A stretch of DNA of 64,000 bases from NCBI RefSeq assembly GCF_004208415.1, contig NZ_CP035758.1, positions 930,001 through 994,000 on the forward strand. Reading direction: 5' to 3'. This document shows positions 7,998 to 16,228 of this stretch, in pieces; position 1 is the stretch's first letter, and each line of letters begins with the position of its first letter. The position numbers and the translations under genes are program-made. Source of the DNA: Ktedonosporobacter rubrisoli. GTDB taxonomy: Bacteria > Chloroflexota > Ktedonobacteria > Ktedonobacterales > Ktedonobacteraceae. The notes below the pieces were generated by a model. It made no database searches and was not told where the DNA came from. It saw only the letters and a list, made by a program, of their open reading frames with translations.

Positions 7998-8846
7998 ATG
8001 GTAACTGAATCTGATATTATTCATGGATTAAGAGCACTGGGCTTAAACACCTCTTCGAGAGTTATAGTTCATTCCTCATTGAGCTCATTTGGTCATGTTG
8101 AGGGAGGCGCACGTGCAGTTTGCCAGGCGCTTCTCTCCACAGGGGCAACGCTTCTTTTGCCAGCCGCAAGTGGGAAGATGACAGGCATCCCCGCACCACC
8201 AGGGCTCTTGCGCCCCTGGAACGCCGTGATAGCGGCTTCGACATGGCCAGAGTTTGACGAAGCTGTGAGCAGAGCGGTGCCCTTCTCAAAGCAGTTGCCG
8301 ATAGACAAAGAGCTGGGCAACATTCCTGAAACCATACGGCGCTTCTTTCCACATCTTCGTAGCCATCATCCGCTCATGTCTTACTTAGCGCTTGGTCCAT
8401 ATGCCCAGCACTTAATTGATGCCCAGCGGCTTGATTGGCCCCTTGGGCCGCTTGAGGCATTAGCAGAGCAACATGGCAGTGTCCTCTTGCTTGGCGTCTC
8501 GCACACAGTCAATACCGCTATTCACCTTTCTGAGCAGCACCTGGGCCGATCTCGCTTCTACCGGTACGCCAAAATGGCCGATCAGATCTGGATGGAGCTT
8601 CCTAACATTCCTGGCGATAGCCACAGGTTTGATAGCATCGAGCCAGCGTTACGCCCGGCAACACGGGAAGTTATGATTGGCCCGTGCCGGGCTCGACTCA
8701 TCCCTATTCAGGAAGTGCTTGCAGCGGCTGAACAGCTGATCCTTGCCAATCCAGCTGCGCTCCTATGTGATAATCCCAACTGTCGCTGCTTCGCTGCCCT
8801 ACATCAGCGGCTGGAGGTACTTGCCGCACAAGGCAAATCCAAATGA
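7998..8846 (+). CDS. AAC(3)-family N-acetyltransferase
   Basis: A 282-residue protein of the aminoglycoside 3-N-acetyltransferase fold. Visible family features are VIVHSSLSSFGHVEGGARAV near the N-terminus, RSHHPLMSYLALGPYAQHL in the middle and VLLLGVSHTVNTAIHLSEQ after it. Members acetylate amines with acetyl-CoA; some give aminoglycoside resistance, but many chromosomal relatives such as YokD-like proteins have unknown substrates. A DNPNCRC segment near the C-terminus carries two Cys. Whether it is a real resistance determinant cannot be judged from sequence alone. Confidence 0.85.
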   Translation: MVTESDIIHGLRALGLNTSSRVIVHSSLSSFGHVEGGARAVCQALLSTGATLLLPAASGKMTGIPAPPGLLRPWNAVIAASTWPEFDEAVSRAVPFSKQLPIDKELGNIPETIRRFFPHLRSHHPLMSYLALGPYAQHLIDAQRLDWPLGPLEALAEQHGSVLLLGVSHTVNTAIHLSEQHLGRSRFYRYAKMADQIWMELPNIPGDSHRFDSIEPALRPATREVMIGPCRARLIPIQEVLAAAEQLILANPAALLCDNPNCRCFAALHQRLEVLAAQGKSK

Positions 8847-8982
8847 GCCAGCTTGAAAATTCGTTAATCCAGCTGAAGACCCAATATCCAGGATCTTTAC
8901 CACCGGCTTCGGATAATTTTGCATTCCAACGAGCCGATAGGGGCACCGAGCTTACAGTCTTACAGAGGAACCCGCCGGTCTG

Positions 8983-9888
8983 TTACCCAAAAACATATTG
9001 CTGGAATAAATTCCACTCGTCAGTATACTGATGCAAAACTGTGTATGCTCCCACAGTTTCAAGCAGGCCAAGCCAGTGAGAGACATCTAATTCATAGACA
9101 TCTCGTTGTGCCCTTGAAAGGAGGGCATAATCTACTTGATCAAGACACCAATGGCGCAAGATGCTTTCCCAATACGGTTTCTGCGCTTCATCAAGGCCTG
9201 GTTGTTCTAAAGCATAGGCAATAGCGCGTCCAGCACGACGAACGTAGACATCTAGAAAGTGATCGACGAGGACTGGATCTTCCGGGGCAAGATCAATCTC
9301 GTTGTAGCAATCAGCCTCATTGATGATGCCTATCCCCTGACGTTTCCGAACTGACTGAACACACCGCTGCAAAATTTCTTTCTTCCCATCTCCTGAGAAG
9401 CCAAAAGTCCTGCGCTGCCCGGCATCCAATCCGGCGACATGATGCAACGTCAAGCTACACACAATCACATCAGCTTCTGGTATCTCCACCTGTTCGACTC
9501 TATCAACAACAGATTGGAGCGTGACCTGTTCAGGTAAGCGGGCGGCCACTGTTCTATGAACTTCAGCATGCGGGTCAATAAGAGTCAATTTGCCAGCTTG
9601 CTGCGTATGGAAAAAATTTTGCCATAAAGCGCCATTCCCACCCCCAATTTCTACAATATGCCAGTTTGAGCGTTCTTGAAGTATCCTCTGAATGATTGCT
9701 CGATTGTGCCGGTAGAGCCTTTGCATAAACGGGAGCTGTGTCCAGGCATCATAGAGGCTAGCAGCCCCAAAGGCGGTATTCCATGCCTCATACTCAGCTT
9801 CTTTGTTCGCTGCACGCAATTGTTGCAGCGCTGCAAATTGTTGCTCCCGAGGAAGCAGAATGAGCTCGTTAAGTTTCTCTATCCACAT
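8983..9888 (-). CDS. Class I SAM-dependent methyltransferase
   Basis: A 301-residue protein. Motif I reads HIVEIGGGNGALW (about residues 77-89), followed by an acidic residue in LTLIDPHAEV and motif IV as ADVIVCSLTLHHV, the usual Rossmann-like methyltransferase core. The substrate is unknown. I chose ATG 9888 because AGGAAGGA lies about 11 bases upstream; a longer frame reaches 9990 but its N-terminus looks unstructured. It is convergent with the acetyltransferase gene and appears to be transcribed alone. Confidence 0.8.
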   Translation of the reverse strand: MWIEKLNELILLPREQQFAALQQLRAANKEAEYEAWNTAFGAASLYDAWTQLPFMQRLYRHNRAIIQRILQERSNWHIVEIGGGNGALWQNFFHTQQAGKLTLIDPHAEVHRTVAARLPEQVTLQSVVDRVEQVEIPEADVIVCSLTLHHVAGLDAGQRRTFGFSGDGKKEILQRCVQSVRKRQGIGIINEADCYNEIDLAPEDPVLVDHFLDVYVRRAGRAIAYALEQPGLDEAQKPYWESILRHWCLDQVDYALLSRAQRDVYELDVSHWLGLLETVGAYTVLHQYTDEWNLFQQYVFG

Positions 9889-10114
9889 ACCTGGTATTTT
9901 CCTTCCTATTTCTGCCTGCTCCTTGAAGGTGAGCAGGCCCACCCTCAAGAGGCAAGGTGATCTTGTCGAATTGGGATGTGCGGCACGCAAGGAATTACAC
10001 TGCAGAGATGCCGAAATTGATCGAAGGATCTATTTCACTTGATGTAAAAGCTGCAGAGCCCTTTGCATGTTTTATAGGTTTCGTTTAGGATACCCGGTCT
10101 GGCACAGATCATCT

Positions 10115-10141
10115 AGGAAAATCTTGCGGTTTTGTATGGAG
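10115..10141 (+). repeat. 27-bp dispersed repeat, copy 1
   Basis: An exact 27-bp match, beginning AGGAAAATCTTGCGG, recurs in inverted orientation at 57251-57277, 47 kb away. Flanks are unrelated. It may be the remnant end of a transposon or a conserved site, and the sequence alone does not decide. Confidence 0.6.
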
Positions 10142-10385
10142 CCTGGAGTGACCACGCTATCCCCTTTTGACTCATGTCCCGGCTCTGGCCATATCACACA
10201 TAGTGGGGCAGACCCAAAACAAAACGGCGATTTATGCTGCAGCACGTTTCATTACATATTTTCTCCCATAATATGCTACTACATCTTTAGTCATTTTTAT
10301 TCGTTTTGTTGAACACCTCAATCGCTGCATTTTGTGTGATAAAATCATGCTAGGGGTTTGATACTGGAACCGGTACGCGGCTTAT

Positions 10386-10480
10386 CGGAGTGATAAACAC
10401 TACCAGGATAGGAAAAGATTACTTCCACCTCTTTACGGCTTATGGACTACTCCGATTTACGGATGGTAGTCTACACTCCG
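10386..10480 (+). promoter_or_regulatory. Imperfect inverted repeat in the spacer before the Nudix gene
   Basis: CGGAGTG (10386-10392) plus ACTACCA (10399-10405) pair with TGGTAGT (10464-10470) plus CACTCCG (10474-10480), giving a two-part stem with an internal loop about 90 bases before the Nudix start. It could be a structured leader or an operator pair. No known riboswitch motif was recognised. Confidence 0.35.
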
Positions 10481-10573
10481 CAGCCAGAGGCAGAGAAGAA
10501 GATCCGCGTCCTAGCAAATGTTGCTACTTTAACCTGATAGCTAAACTATTAAATCAAGGAGACAGAGGCAATT

Positions 10574-11260
10574 TTGAGTAATGAAGAAGAGCAGGCCAAA
10601 AATGCGGCCACGGAGACGACACTTGCCCAACGGCTCGCGCTACTAGGCGAGATTTTACGCGATTGTTCGGCCCGTGGTCTACACTTTGCGGCTAATATAT
10701 ATGATCGCGATAACTACCGCAAAATACAGGACGTGGCGCTTGAATTGCAGGCAATCGCCGGTGGTCAGTCGCTTGAGGAAATCGAGCCACTGCGCACGAG
10801 CCTCTTCAATTTTCCCTCGCCCTTTGCGGTGGGAGATGGGGCAGTTATCGACGATGCTGGCAAGATTCTCTTGATCCGGCGCGAAGATAATGGCCTCTGG
10901 GCCATGCCTGGTGGTGGTTTAGAAGTAGGAGAGACGCCAGCTGAAGGTGCCGTGCGTGAAGTTTTGGAAGAGACAGGCATAGCCAGTGAGCCTGTAGCTT
11001 TTGTTGGCGTCCATGATTCGCGCCTCAGCGGCTCAGGCGCACGCCATCACCTCTATCATTTTCTGTTCCTGTGTCGTCCGTTAGCCGAAAAAGAGAGCAA
11101 GCCGGCCTCACACGCTAATGAGGTGCTAGAAATAAACTGGTTTCCTGAACATGCCTTGCCTGAAGAGCTCGACCCTGGGCATAAGCAGCGCATTCCCGAA
11201 GCATTTCGGGTCTGGCATGGAGACTTGCGCGCGTTCTTCGATCCACCACCCAAGAAATAG
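10574..11260 (+). CDS. Nudix hydrolase with N-terminal Nudix_N-like domain
   Basis: A 228-residue protein. Residues 1-75 form an accessory helical domain of the type found before some Nudix hydrolases (ALLGEILRDCSARGLHFAAN). The catalytic domain follows, with the Nudix box GGLEVGETPAEGAVREVLEE followed by TGI, all key Gly, Glu and Arg residues being present. Nudix enzymes split nucleoside diphosphates linked to another moiety; the substrate here is unknown. The start is TTG 10574 with AAGGAGA about 11 bases upstream. A second, shorter Nudix gene lies at 41047-41505. Confidence 0.87.
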   Translation: MSNEEEQAKNAATETTLAQRLALLGEILRDCSARGLHFAANIYDRDNYRKIQDVALELQAIAGGQSLEEIEPLRTSLFNFPSPFAVGDGAVIDDAGKILLIRREDNGLWAMPGGGLEVGETPAEGAVREVLEETGIASEPVAFVGVHDSRLSGSGARHHLYHFLFLCRPLAEKESKPASHANEVLEINWFPEHALPEELDPGHKQRIPEAFRVWHGDLRAFFDPPPKK

Positions 11261-11391
11261 AAGCGTGCACTGAAAATTCTTTCAGCACTCTGTACACGAA
11301 AAGCACTTTCTAAAAACTTTCCGCCGTGAAATTTTCCTCCTCCACCTGATTTCTCGACGGACAGGCTGAGATGCTGCTGGAACTGGCTGTC

Positions 11392-12060
11392 TCACTGCCG
11401 ATTGCCGCGCTCAGTACGATAAAAATGGAACGGGCAGAATTTCCCGCCATAACCTATCGTTGTTGGGCGCTCAAAACGCAGGCCATGGCGCGCGGGATCA
11501 ATGGCCTCAATCCAGTTAGCATCGTAATCGCAAAAGAGTGGCGTCAGTTCAGGCGCTTCGTGATCCACGAAGAAGTTGTGATAGAAACAGCTTCTTACAT
11601 TTAGCAGATAGGCTTGATCGTCGTCGCGCTCGCGTTCAAAATGAAAGCCAGCCCCAAAGAAGTGGGCTTCTCTGGCCTTGCTCGCTGCCACCATCGTCTT
11701 GAAAGGGTCGGCAGCCTGATCTAATGAGCTTGCGGTCATCTGCTGAACATAAGCGCGCGTTGTGTCAATCAGGGCATGACGCAGCAGGGCAATGAGCTCT
11801 GCGTGCGGCCATACATCTCCTAAGACCTGATAGGCGGCGAGGACTACAGACGTCAGCTGCAGATTATAGCGCGCATACTCATCAACGGCGCGATCCTGAT
11901 AGGCTAAGGCAAGCTCTTCGCGCTTGGCTTGAATAGCAGTCATGAGCTCGGACGCATCTTTGCGCTGAGCCACAGCGCGCTCAAGCTCGCCAAGGAAAGC
12001 AGCTATCACGGCCTCAATTTCGGCCCTGCTATTTTCAGGGCTTACAACATACTCTGACAT
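11392..12060 (-). CDS. L-2-amino-thiazoline-4-carboxylic acid hydrolase-like protein
   Basis: About 222 residues. The C-terminal half has the conserved pattern RSCFYHNFF, ELTPLFCDYDANWIEAIDP, FERPTTIGYGG and CPFHF, which I associate with the ATC hydrolase family. That family is named after the Pseudomonas enzyme of thiazoline-to-cysteine conversion, but most members are uncharacterised. The two Cys and His-rich segments may form the active site. Start 12060 is preceded by GGAGGT; the frame extends to 12096 through the palindrome region. It appears to be monocistronic. Confidence 0.7.
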   Translation of the reverse strand: MSEYVVSPENSRAEIEAVIAAFLGELERAVAQRKDASELMTAIQAKREELALAYQDRAVDEYARYNLQLTSVVLAAYQVLGDVWPHAELIALLRHALIDTTRAYVQQMTASSLDQAADPFKTMVAASKAREAHFFGAGFHFERERDDDQAYLLNVRSCFYHNFFVDHEAPELTPLFCDYDANWIEAIDPARHGLRFERPTTIGYGGKFCPFHFYRTERGNRQ

Positions 12061-12085
12061 ATTTTGTTGAACCTCCATATTCAAA

Positions 12086-12097
12086 TTTGTATACAAA
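12086..12097. promoter_or_regulatory. 12-bp palindrome upstream of the ATC hydrolase-like gene
   Basis: TTTGTATACAAA is a perfect palindrome 26 bases before the start at 12060. It may be an operator for an unlinked regulator, or simply AT-rich promoter sequence. Confidence 0.35.
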
Positions 12098-12282
12098 CTT
12101 ATATATCATATTTAGCTTCATTCTGCAAGGGGAAAGGCCATTTTGAGCGCAAAGTCATACAAGCGGGCATAGTTACGTCAAGAAATTGGATCAGCTTCTG
12201 AAGATCCTTGCATTCCCGGTCGCTTCTCTGTTAACCTTGAGAAGGAACACAAAGTCTATATCCGAAATACTGGGAGATTATC

Positions 12283-12918
12283 ATGCCAACTTTTTCTACA
12301 TTGTCTCTCTTCCTGCTTGCCGCTTTCGGCTTGCTCGTTGCTCCTGGCCCAGCAGTTTTGTATGTCATTACCAGAAGTGCTGAGCAGGGAAGGCGAGCAG
12401 GTTTCACGACTGTGCTGGGAGTAGAGCTAGCGGGCCTCGTCCATACAGCTGCAGCCGCATTTGGCTTGTCAGCGCTGCTACTCACATCCGCTCTTGCTTT
12501 TAGCATAGTAAAATATTTGGGAGCAGCTTATCTCATCTATCTCGGCCTGCGTACACTGCTTACCGCAAAAAAGGACAGTCCGACGCAGGTCCACATTCCC
12601 AGGAGCACTTCACAGCTCTTTACGCAAGGCTTTTTAGTAAATTTGTTGAATCCGAAAACAGCTCTCTTTTTCTATGCTTTTCTACCACAGTTTGTCGATC
12701 CAACCCGTGGAGCTCCTATTGAACAGATCTTCCTGTTTGGCGGAATCTTTGTTCTCCTGGCCTGCTGTACTGATAGCGTCTATGCTCTCCTCGGCTCGAC
12801 GGTAGGAAAGCTTCTTCGCACAAACGTAAAACTACGACGCCTGCAACGATATATTACAGGGAGTATCTACATCGTCCTTGGAATAACTACAGCGGTGATC
12901 GGCTCGGAGAAAAAATAG
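12283..12918 (+). CDS. LysE-family translocator
   Basis: A 211-residue inner-membrane protein with about six hydrophobic segments. The signature near the N-terminus, LLVAPGPAVLYVITRSAEQGRR, and LVNLLNPKTALFFYAFLPQFV in the middle are typical of the LysE/RhtB exporters of amino acids and related solutes. The substrate is not predictable. GGGAGA lies 7-8 bases before the ATG. It is convergent with a GNAT gene and ends at a strong hairpin. Confidence 0.9.
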   Translation: MPTFSTLSLFLLAAFGLLVAPGPAVLYVITRSAEQGRRAGFTTVLGVELAGLVHTAAAAFGLSALLLTSALAFSIVKYLGAAYLIYLGLRTLLTAKKDSPTQVHIPRSTSQLFTQGFLVNLLNPKTALFFYAFLPQFVDPTRGAPIEQIFLFGGIFVLLACCTDSVYALLGSTVGKLLRTNVKLRRLQRYITGSIYIVLGITTAVIGSEKK

Positions 12919-12945
12919 TCAAGGATTTTGACACGGAGCCTTTGC

Positions 12946-12969
12946 GAGGAAGTAGCCAACTACTTCCTC
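12946..12969. terminator. Hairpin between convergent LysE and GNAT genes
   Basis: GAGGAAGTAG (12946-12955) pairs perfectly with CTACTTCCTC (12960-12969) around a 4-nt loop. It is placed to end transcription from both sides. The U-tract is weak. Confidence 0.65.
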
Positions 12970-12988
12970 TCTATAGGTCCCAATAAGC

Positions 12989-13897
12989 TTATACAGGCTG
13001 AGTTAGCCATTTTCCCAGGCGACGAATAGTATGTATCCGTCGAAAATCTACGGCTTCACAGGTAGCGTGGATAGGCACGTTGTCAGCAAAGGGCTCAATA
13101 AATGCGCTCACAGCTCCAAGTGACTTGACACGATGCAAGATTTCCAACAGTAGCGTACGCGCAAAGCCGCGCCGGCGGAAATCATGATGCACGCCAATCG
13201 GCTCGATCTGCGCTACCTGACGCTCGGGATTAAACCAGCCCACACAGAAAGCGACCGGCGATCCATCAGGGCCACTAATCACTAGATCCAGCTCGGCGCG
13301 ATATTGTGGAGTACGCAACGAGCGGGCGCGCCAGGCAGAGTTCATCGAAGCGCTCTCGAAAGCCAAACGATGCAGTTCGGCGTAGGCAGCAACCTCTTGC
13401 TCGCCCAGCAGAGGGCGGAGCGTAAAGCCTTCCGCTAGCATAGGGATTGGGGCAAGCTTGTCAAGTGCATGTTGAAAGAGAACGTAGCTATCGTCATCTT
13501 CAAGCATAAAGCCCTGGGCCTTTACCAATTGAAGGCGCTCATAGTCGTCGTCACGGCACTCCACCCAGTAGGGCAGTGGCCTGCCCCGCTCATTATCAAG
13601 CTCGCGAAAGCGCGCCTCAGCCCAGCTAAAGAGCTTAGCCTCAACTTGCTTGGCAGTTGGACCAGGCAAGATATAGAAGTCGAGCGCGGCCCAATAGATC
13701 TGCCAGGCGGCAAAGCCTACAACCCGTCCATTCTCATCTTCCCAGAAGGCGGCATCACGTCCCTCTTGAATAGCCGGCGAACTGAGTCGCCAGGGAAAGT
13801 CAAGCGCATGCCGACAAGCAAGCGGCATGCGCTGAATAAGGGCCAGGACGCGCGGCAAATCAGGCTCGCCGCAAAATGGATAGCCTGTAATGATCAT
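12989..13897 (-). CDS. GNAT N-acetyltransferase, probably two GNAT domains
   Basis: A 302-residue protein, about twice the length of a single GNAT domain. The C-terminal domain has the acetyl-CoA-binding motif IGVHHDFRRRGFARTLL followed by a typical final strand. The N-terminal half (WRLSSPAIQEGRDAAFWED, RVVGFAAWQ) resembles a degenerate GNAT domain. Substrate unknown. Start 13897 is chosen because AAAGGAGA lies 7 bases upstream and MIITGYPF begins the folded part; the frame continues to 13969 without support. Confidence 0.82.
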   Translation of the reverse strand: MIITGYPFCGEPDLPRVLALIQRMPLACRHALDFPWRLSSPAIQEGRDAAFWEDENGRVVGFAAWQIYWAALDFYILPGPTAKQVEAKLFSWAEARFRELDNERGRPLPYWVECRDDDYERLQLVKAQGFMLEDDDSYVLFQHALDKLAPIPMLAEGFTLRPLLGEQEVAAYAELHRLAFESASMNSAWRARSLRTPQYRAELDLVISGPDGSPVAFCVGWFNPERQVAQIEPIGVHHDFRRRGFARTLLLEILHRVKSLGAVSAFIEPFADNVPIHATCEAVDFRRIHTIRRLGKWLTQPV

Positions 13898-14327
13898 ATA
13901 ATTCTCCTTTCGCCAAAAAACATGACAAAAGGCCTTGAGCGAGGATGTTCCAGACTGCCGTACAGCCAATCTTAGTAACGCGCGTGGACATGATTATAAT
14001 TAGGAAGGGAAAAGCCATGGGCAGCTGTTCTTCTACTCGCCCACGGCCCGCTGCATAAAGGGTAGTCGCTTGCTACCTTTGAGGAACTTGCCTTACCTCA
14101 ACATGCATCCTGAAAAAGGGCATACTCCGGCCCTGGGCGACCGAGCGCCGTCCACAAAGTATGCTACAATTGCCTGGCCTGCTGGTTCTTAAGGCCATCT
14201 AAAGCCTCGCATTCTATCTCTTGCAGAAAACATGGAGAAATACACTATATGCTAGTATAACATAGACCCTTCCACATGCTGGCTATACAGAGTGGAAGGG
14301 CTATTACTTTCTCTCTTGCAGCGCTCT
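13898..14327. other. Intergenic region, no gene seen
   Basis: A 430-bp spacer between two minus-strand genes. It holds the terminator of the deazaflavin oxidoreductase gene at its right end and presumably the GNAT promoter at its left. A weak imperfect hairpin near 14056-14080 was also noticed. No coding frame is convincing. Confidence 0.5.
14267..14300 (-). terminator. Terminator hairpin after the deazaflavin oxidoreductase gene
   Basis: CCCTTCCAC (14267-14275) and GTGGAAGGG (14292-14300) form a perfect 9-bp stem, 28 bases beyond the minus-strand stop at 14328. Confidence 0.6.
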
Positions 14328-14777
14328 TTATTTTTTGCGTTCTAGCAGAACGGTAGGAACTTTGCGTGTGATCTTTGTCATAAGATCAGCGAGAGCAGGT
14401 ATCTTCTGCACCTGGATTTTCCCGAGGCGCTCCCCCTCCGCGCTTTCGAGGACGATGGCCCTGGCCTCAAACTTCTCAGAACCCAGCTCAACGGTTACAT
14501 CGGGATGGGCGACCAGATTGTGGTACCAGGCAGGATTAGTTGGTGCGCCCCGATTGCCGGCGAATACGTAGATGTGACCGCCCTCGGACAAATACGCCAA
14601 TGGAGTAGTACGAGGCTCGCCACTTTTTGCTCCCGTCGTCGTCAGCAGGAGTAGGGGAGCGCCGGCCAATCGGCCGCCAACGTGGCCCCCGCTGGCCCGA
14701 AACTCTTCTATAACCTGACGATCCAAGTCAGCGGGAGTCTGGCGATCCTGCTCATGCAATTCGTTCTTCTCAGACAT
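14328..14777 (-). CDS. Deazaflavin (F420)-dependent nitroreductase-family protein
   Basis: A 149-residue split beta-barrel protein of the DDN family. Characteristic segments are LLLLTTTGAKSGEPRTTPLAYL, YVFAGNRGAPTNPAWYHNL and HPDVTVELGSEKFEARA, the region that contacts the F420 phosphate and ring. Such enzymes reduce diverse substrates with F420H2, which fits an F420-producing Ktedonobacteria-like host (inference). AGGAGGA sits 5-6 bases before the ATG. It is not obviously in an operon. Confidence 0.88.
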   Translation of the reverse strand: MSEKNELHEQDRQTPADLDRQVIEEFRASGGHVGGRLAGAPLLLLTTTGAKSGEPRTTPLAYLSEGGHIYVFAGNRGAPTNPAWYHNLVAHPDVTVELGSEKFEARAIVLESAEGERLGKIQVQKIPALADLMTKITRKVPTVLLERKK

Positions 14778-15057
14778 AAAATCCTCCTTTTGTCGCTATC
14801 ATTTCTTTTTATCGTTATTAGTTAATGCTCTATGCATCATGTCCACTGGGCAACCATGACGTGTAGGCCTGATCTGGTACCAGGTTGACCCTCACACATA
14901 AGACGCTAAAAGCCCTGGGCTGCAGGGCACACGCTTCCTCGTAAGCGTCGAGGCGAGATGCAAGCTTGATAGCCTGAGCAGCCTCAAATTCATTGCTCGC
15001 CGTATCAAACTCAACCTGATGACAGGACCCTATGTAAAAATGTCGATTCTACGCAGA

Positions 15058-15954
15058 TTATGCCTCGTGCGCAAAGTAGTAATCCTTGTCGAGATCCGCT
15101 AGAAGGCCGGGCTGTACGGGATACCATTTCAGGCGTTTTCGGGTCAGCGCACTTGAAGCCGGGATGTCTCTTGAGACGAAGCGTCCAAGGAAGCCGAAGT
15201 GGTCGCCGGCTTGCTCAACAGGCAGAGAGACAACTGGAACGCCCAGGCGCCGACCAATGACACTTGCGATCTCACGCACCGGTATCCCTTCTTCAGCTAC
15301 CGCATGCAGGCGTGAGCCAGCCTCGGCGTTTTCCAGGGCCAGCCGAAACAGATGAGCCGCATCAAGACGATGCACGGCAGGCCAGCGATTTGCCCCATCG
15401 CCTGGATAGGCAGAGACGCCCTTCGCCCGTGCAATATTGATGAGCCAGGGGACAAAACCGTGGTCGCCCGCCCCGTGAACCGACGATGGAAGGCGCAAAA
15501 GCGAGGCACGTACCCCGCGCGAGGCCAGCGAGAGCGCCGCTACTTCCGAGAGAAGACGAGTCGCCGAATTGGGATCGCTCTCGTCCTCCTCCGTCCCTAC
15601 ACGACCTTGCCGCAAACCTCCGGTTCCCGAGGTCACGACGAATGGGCGACCAGACCCGGCAAGTATCTCTCCAATCGTCTCAATGGCACGCTTATCTATT
15701 CGCGCCGCTTCCATATAATCGGCAAAATCGTGCATGTAGGCGGTATGGATCACACCGTCTGCTACTGCTGCCCCGCTGCGCAGACTGTCAAGATCGTCAA
15801 GCGAACCTCGGTGGACCTGCGCGCCGGCAGAGGCTACGTTTGCCGCAGCAGCATCTGAACGGGCCAGGCCAAGGACCTGGTGCCCTGCCGCCAAAAGCTC
15901 AAGTACGACAGCCGAGCCGACAAAGCCGCTCGCGCCGGTAACGAAAACTCTCAT
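15058..15954 (-). CDS. NAD(P)-dependent SDR/epimerase-type oxidoreductase
   Basis: A 298-residue extended-SDR protein. VFVTGASGFVGSAVV at residues 3-17 is the glycine-rich NAD(P) motif, followed by LARSD, DGVIHTAYMHD and a TSGTGG strand. The usual YxxxK is not seen, so it may belong to the atypical NmrA/YwnB-like or NAD-dependent epimerase branch. It is divergent from an XRE-MmyB regulator, repeating the layout at 3.4-5.6 kb, and is probably that regulator's target. The gene is GC-richer than many neighbours. Confidence 0.83.
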   Translation of the reverse strand: MRVFVTGASGFVGSAVVLELLAAGHQVLGLARSDAAAANVASAGAQVHRGSLDDLDSLRSGAAVADGVIHTAYMHDFADYMEAARIDKRAIETIGEILAGSGRPFVVTSGTGGLRQGRVGTEEDESDPNSATRLLSEVAALSLASRGVRASLLRLPSSVHGAGDHGFVPWLINIARAKGVSAYPGDGANRWPAVHRLDAAHLFRLALENAEAGSRLHAVAEEGIPVREIASVIGRRLGVPVVSLPVEQAGDHFGFLGRFVSRDIPASSALTRKRLKWYPVQPGLLADLDKDYYFAHEA

Positions 15955-15993
15955 TATAAATTCCTCAATTAGGCACAGGATTTAAATTATAGT

Positions 15994-16007
15994 TACACAG
16001 TCGTGTA
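15994..16007. promoter_or_regulatory. Short inverted repeat between SDR and XRE-MmyB genes
   Basis: TACAC (15994-15998) and GTGTA (16003-16007) flank AGTC in the divergent spacer. It is a weak operator candidate, unlike the 18-bp palindrome at 4622-4639, so the two paralogous regulators may read different sites. Confidence 0.35.
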
Positions 16008-16228
16008 GTCAAAATGTAGACATGCTTTTATATATGTCGGCCTCCCTTTCGAAAACTGACTTTCATTGCACGACTCCCCATAGCTACCGATCCCTGTTTT
16101 CGAACGTTGTTTTCGATACCTCGAAATTGTATACTGAAAGGAATATCAGAACAAGACGAGAGCTTATCATAGGAGTAAGATTCCTAATATTCCCGCGACA
16201 AAGGCGGGCAAAGGAAGCAGAGGCAACG

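Larger units (their letters stand above)
9889..10573. other. Long non-coding spacer with a dispersed repeat and an imperfect inverted repeat
   Basis: A 685-bp stretch between divergently transcribed genes. Open frames here are short, lack ribosome sites and have no family-like sequence. It contains a 27-bp sequence also found inverted at 57251-57277, and an imperfect inverted repeat (10386-10480) in the region preceding the Nudix gene. Confidence 0.55.

Noticed and set aside
10390..10581. 63-residue plus-strand frame before the Nudix gene
   Set aside because: Weak start, overlaps the inverted repeat and the Nudix start; no protein-like pattern.
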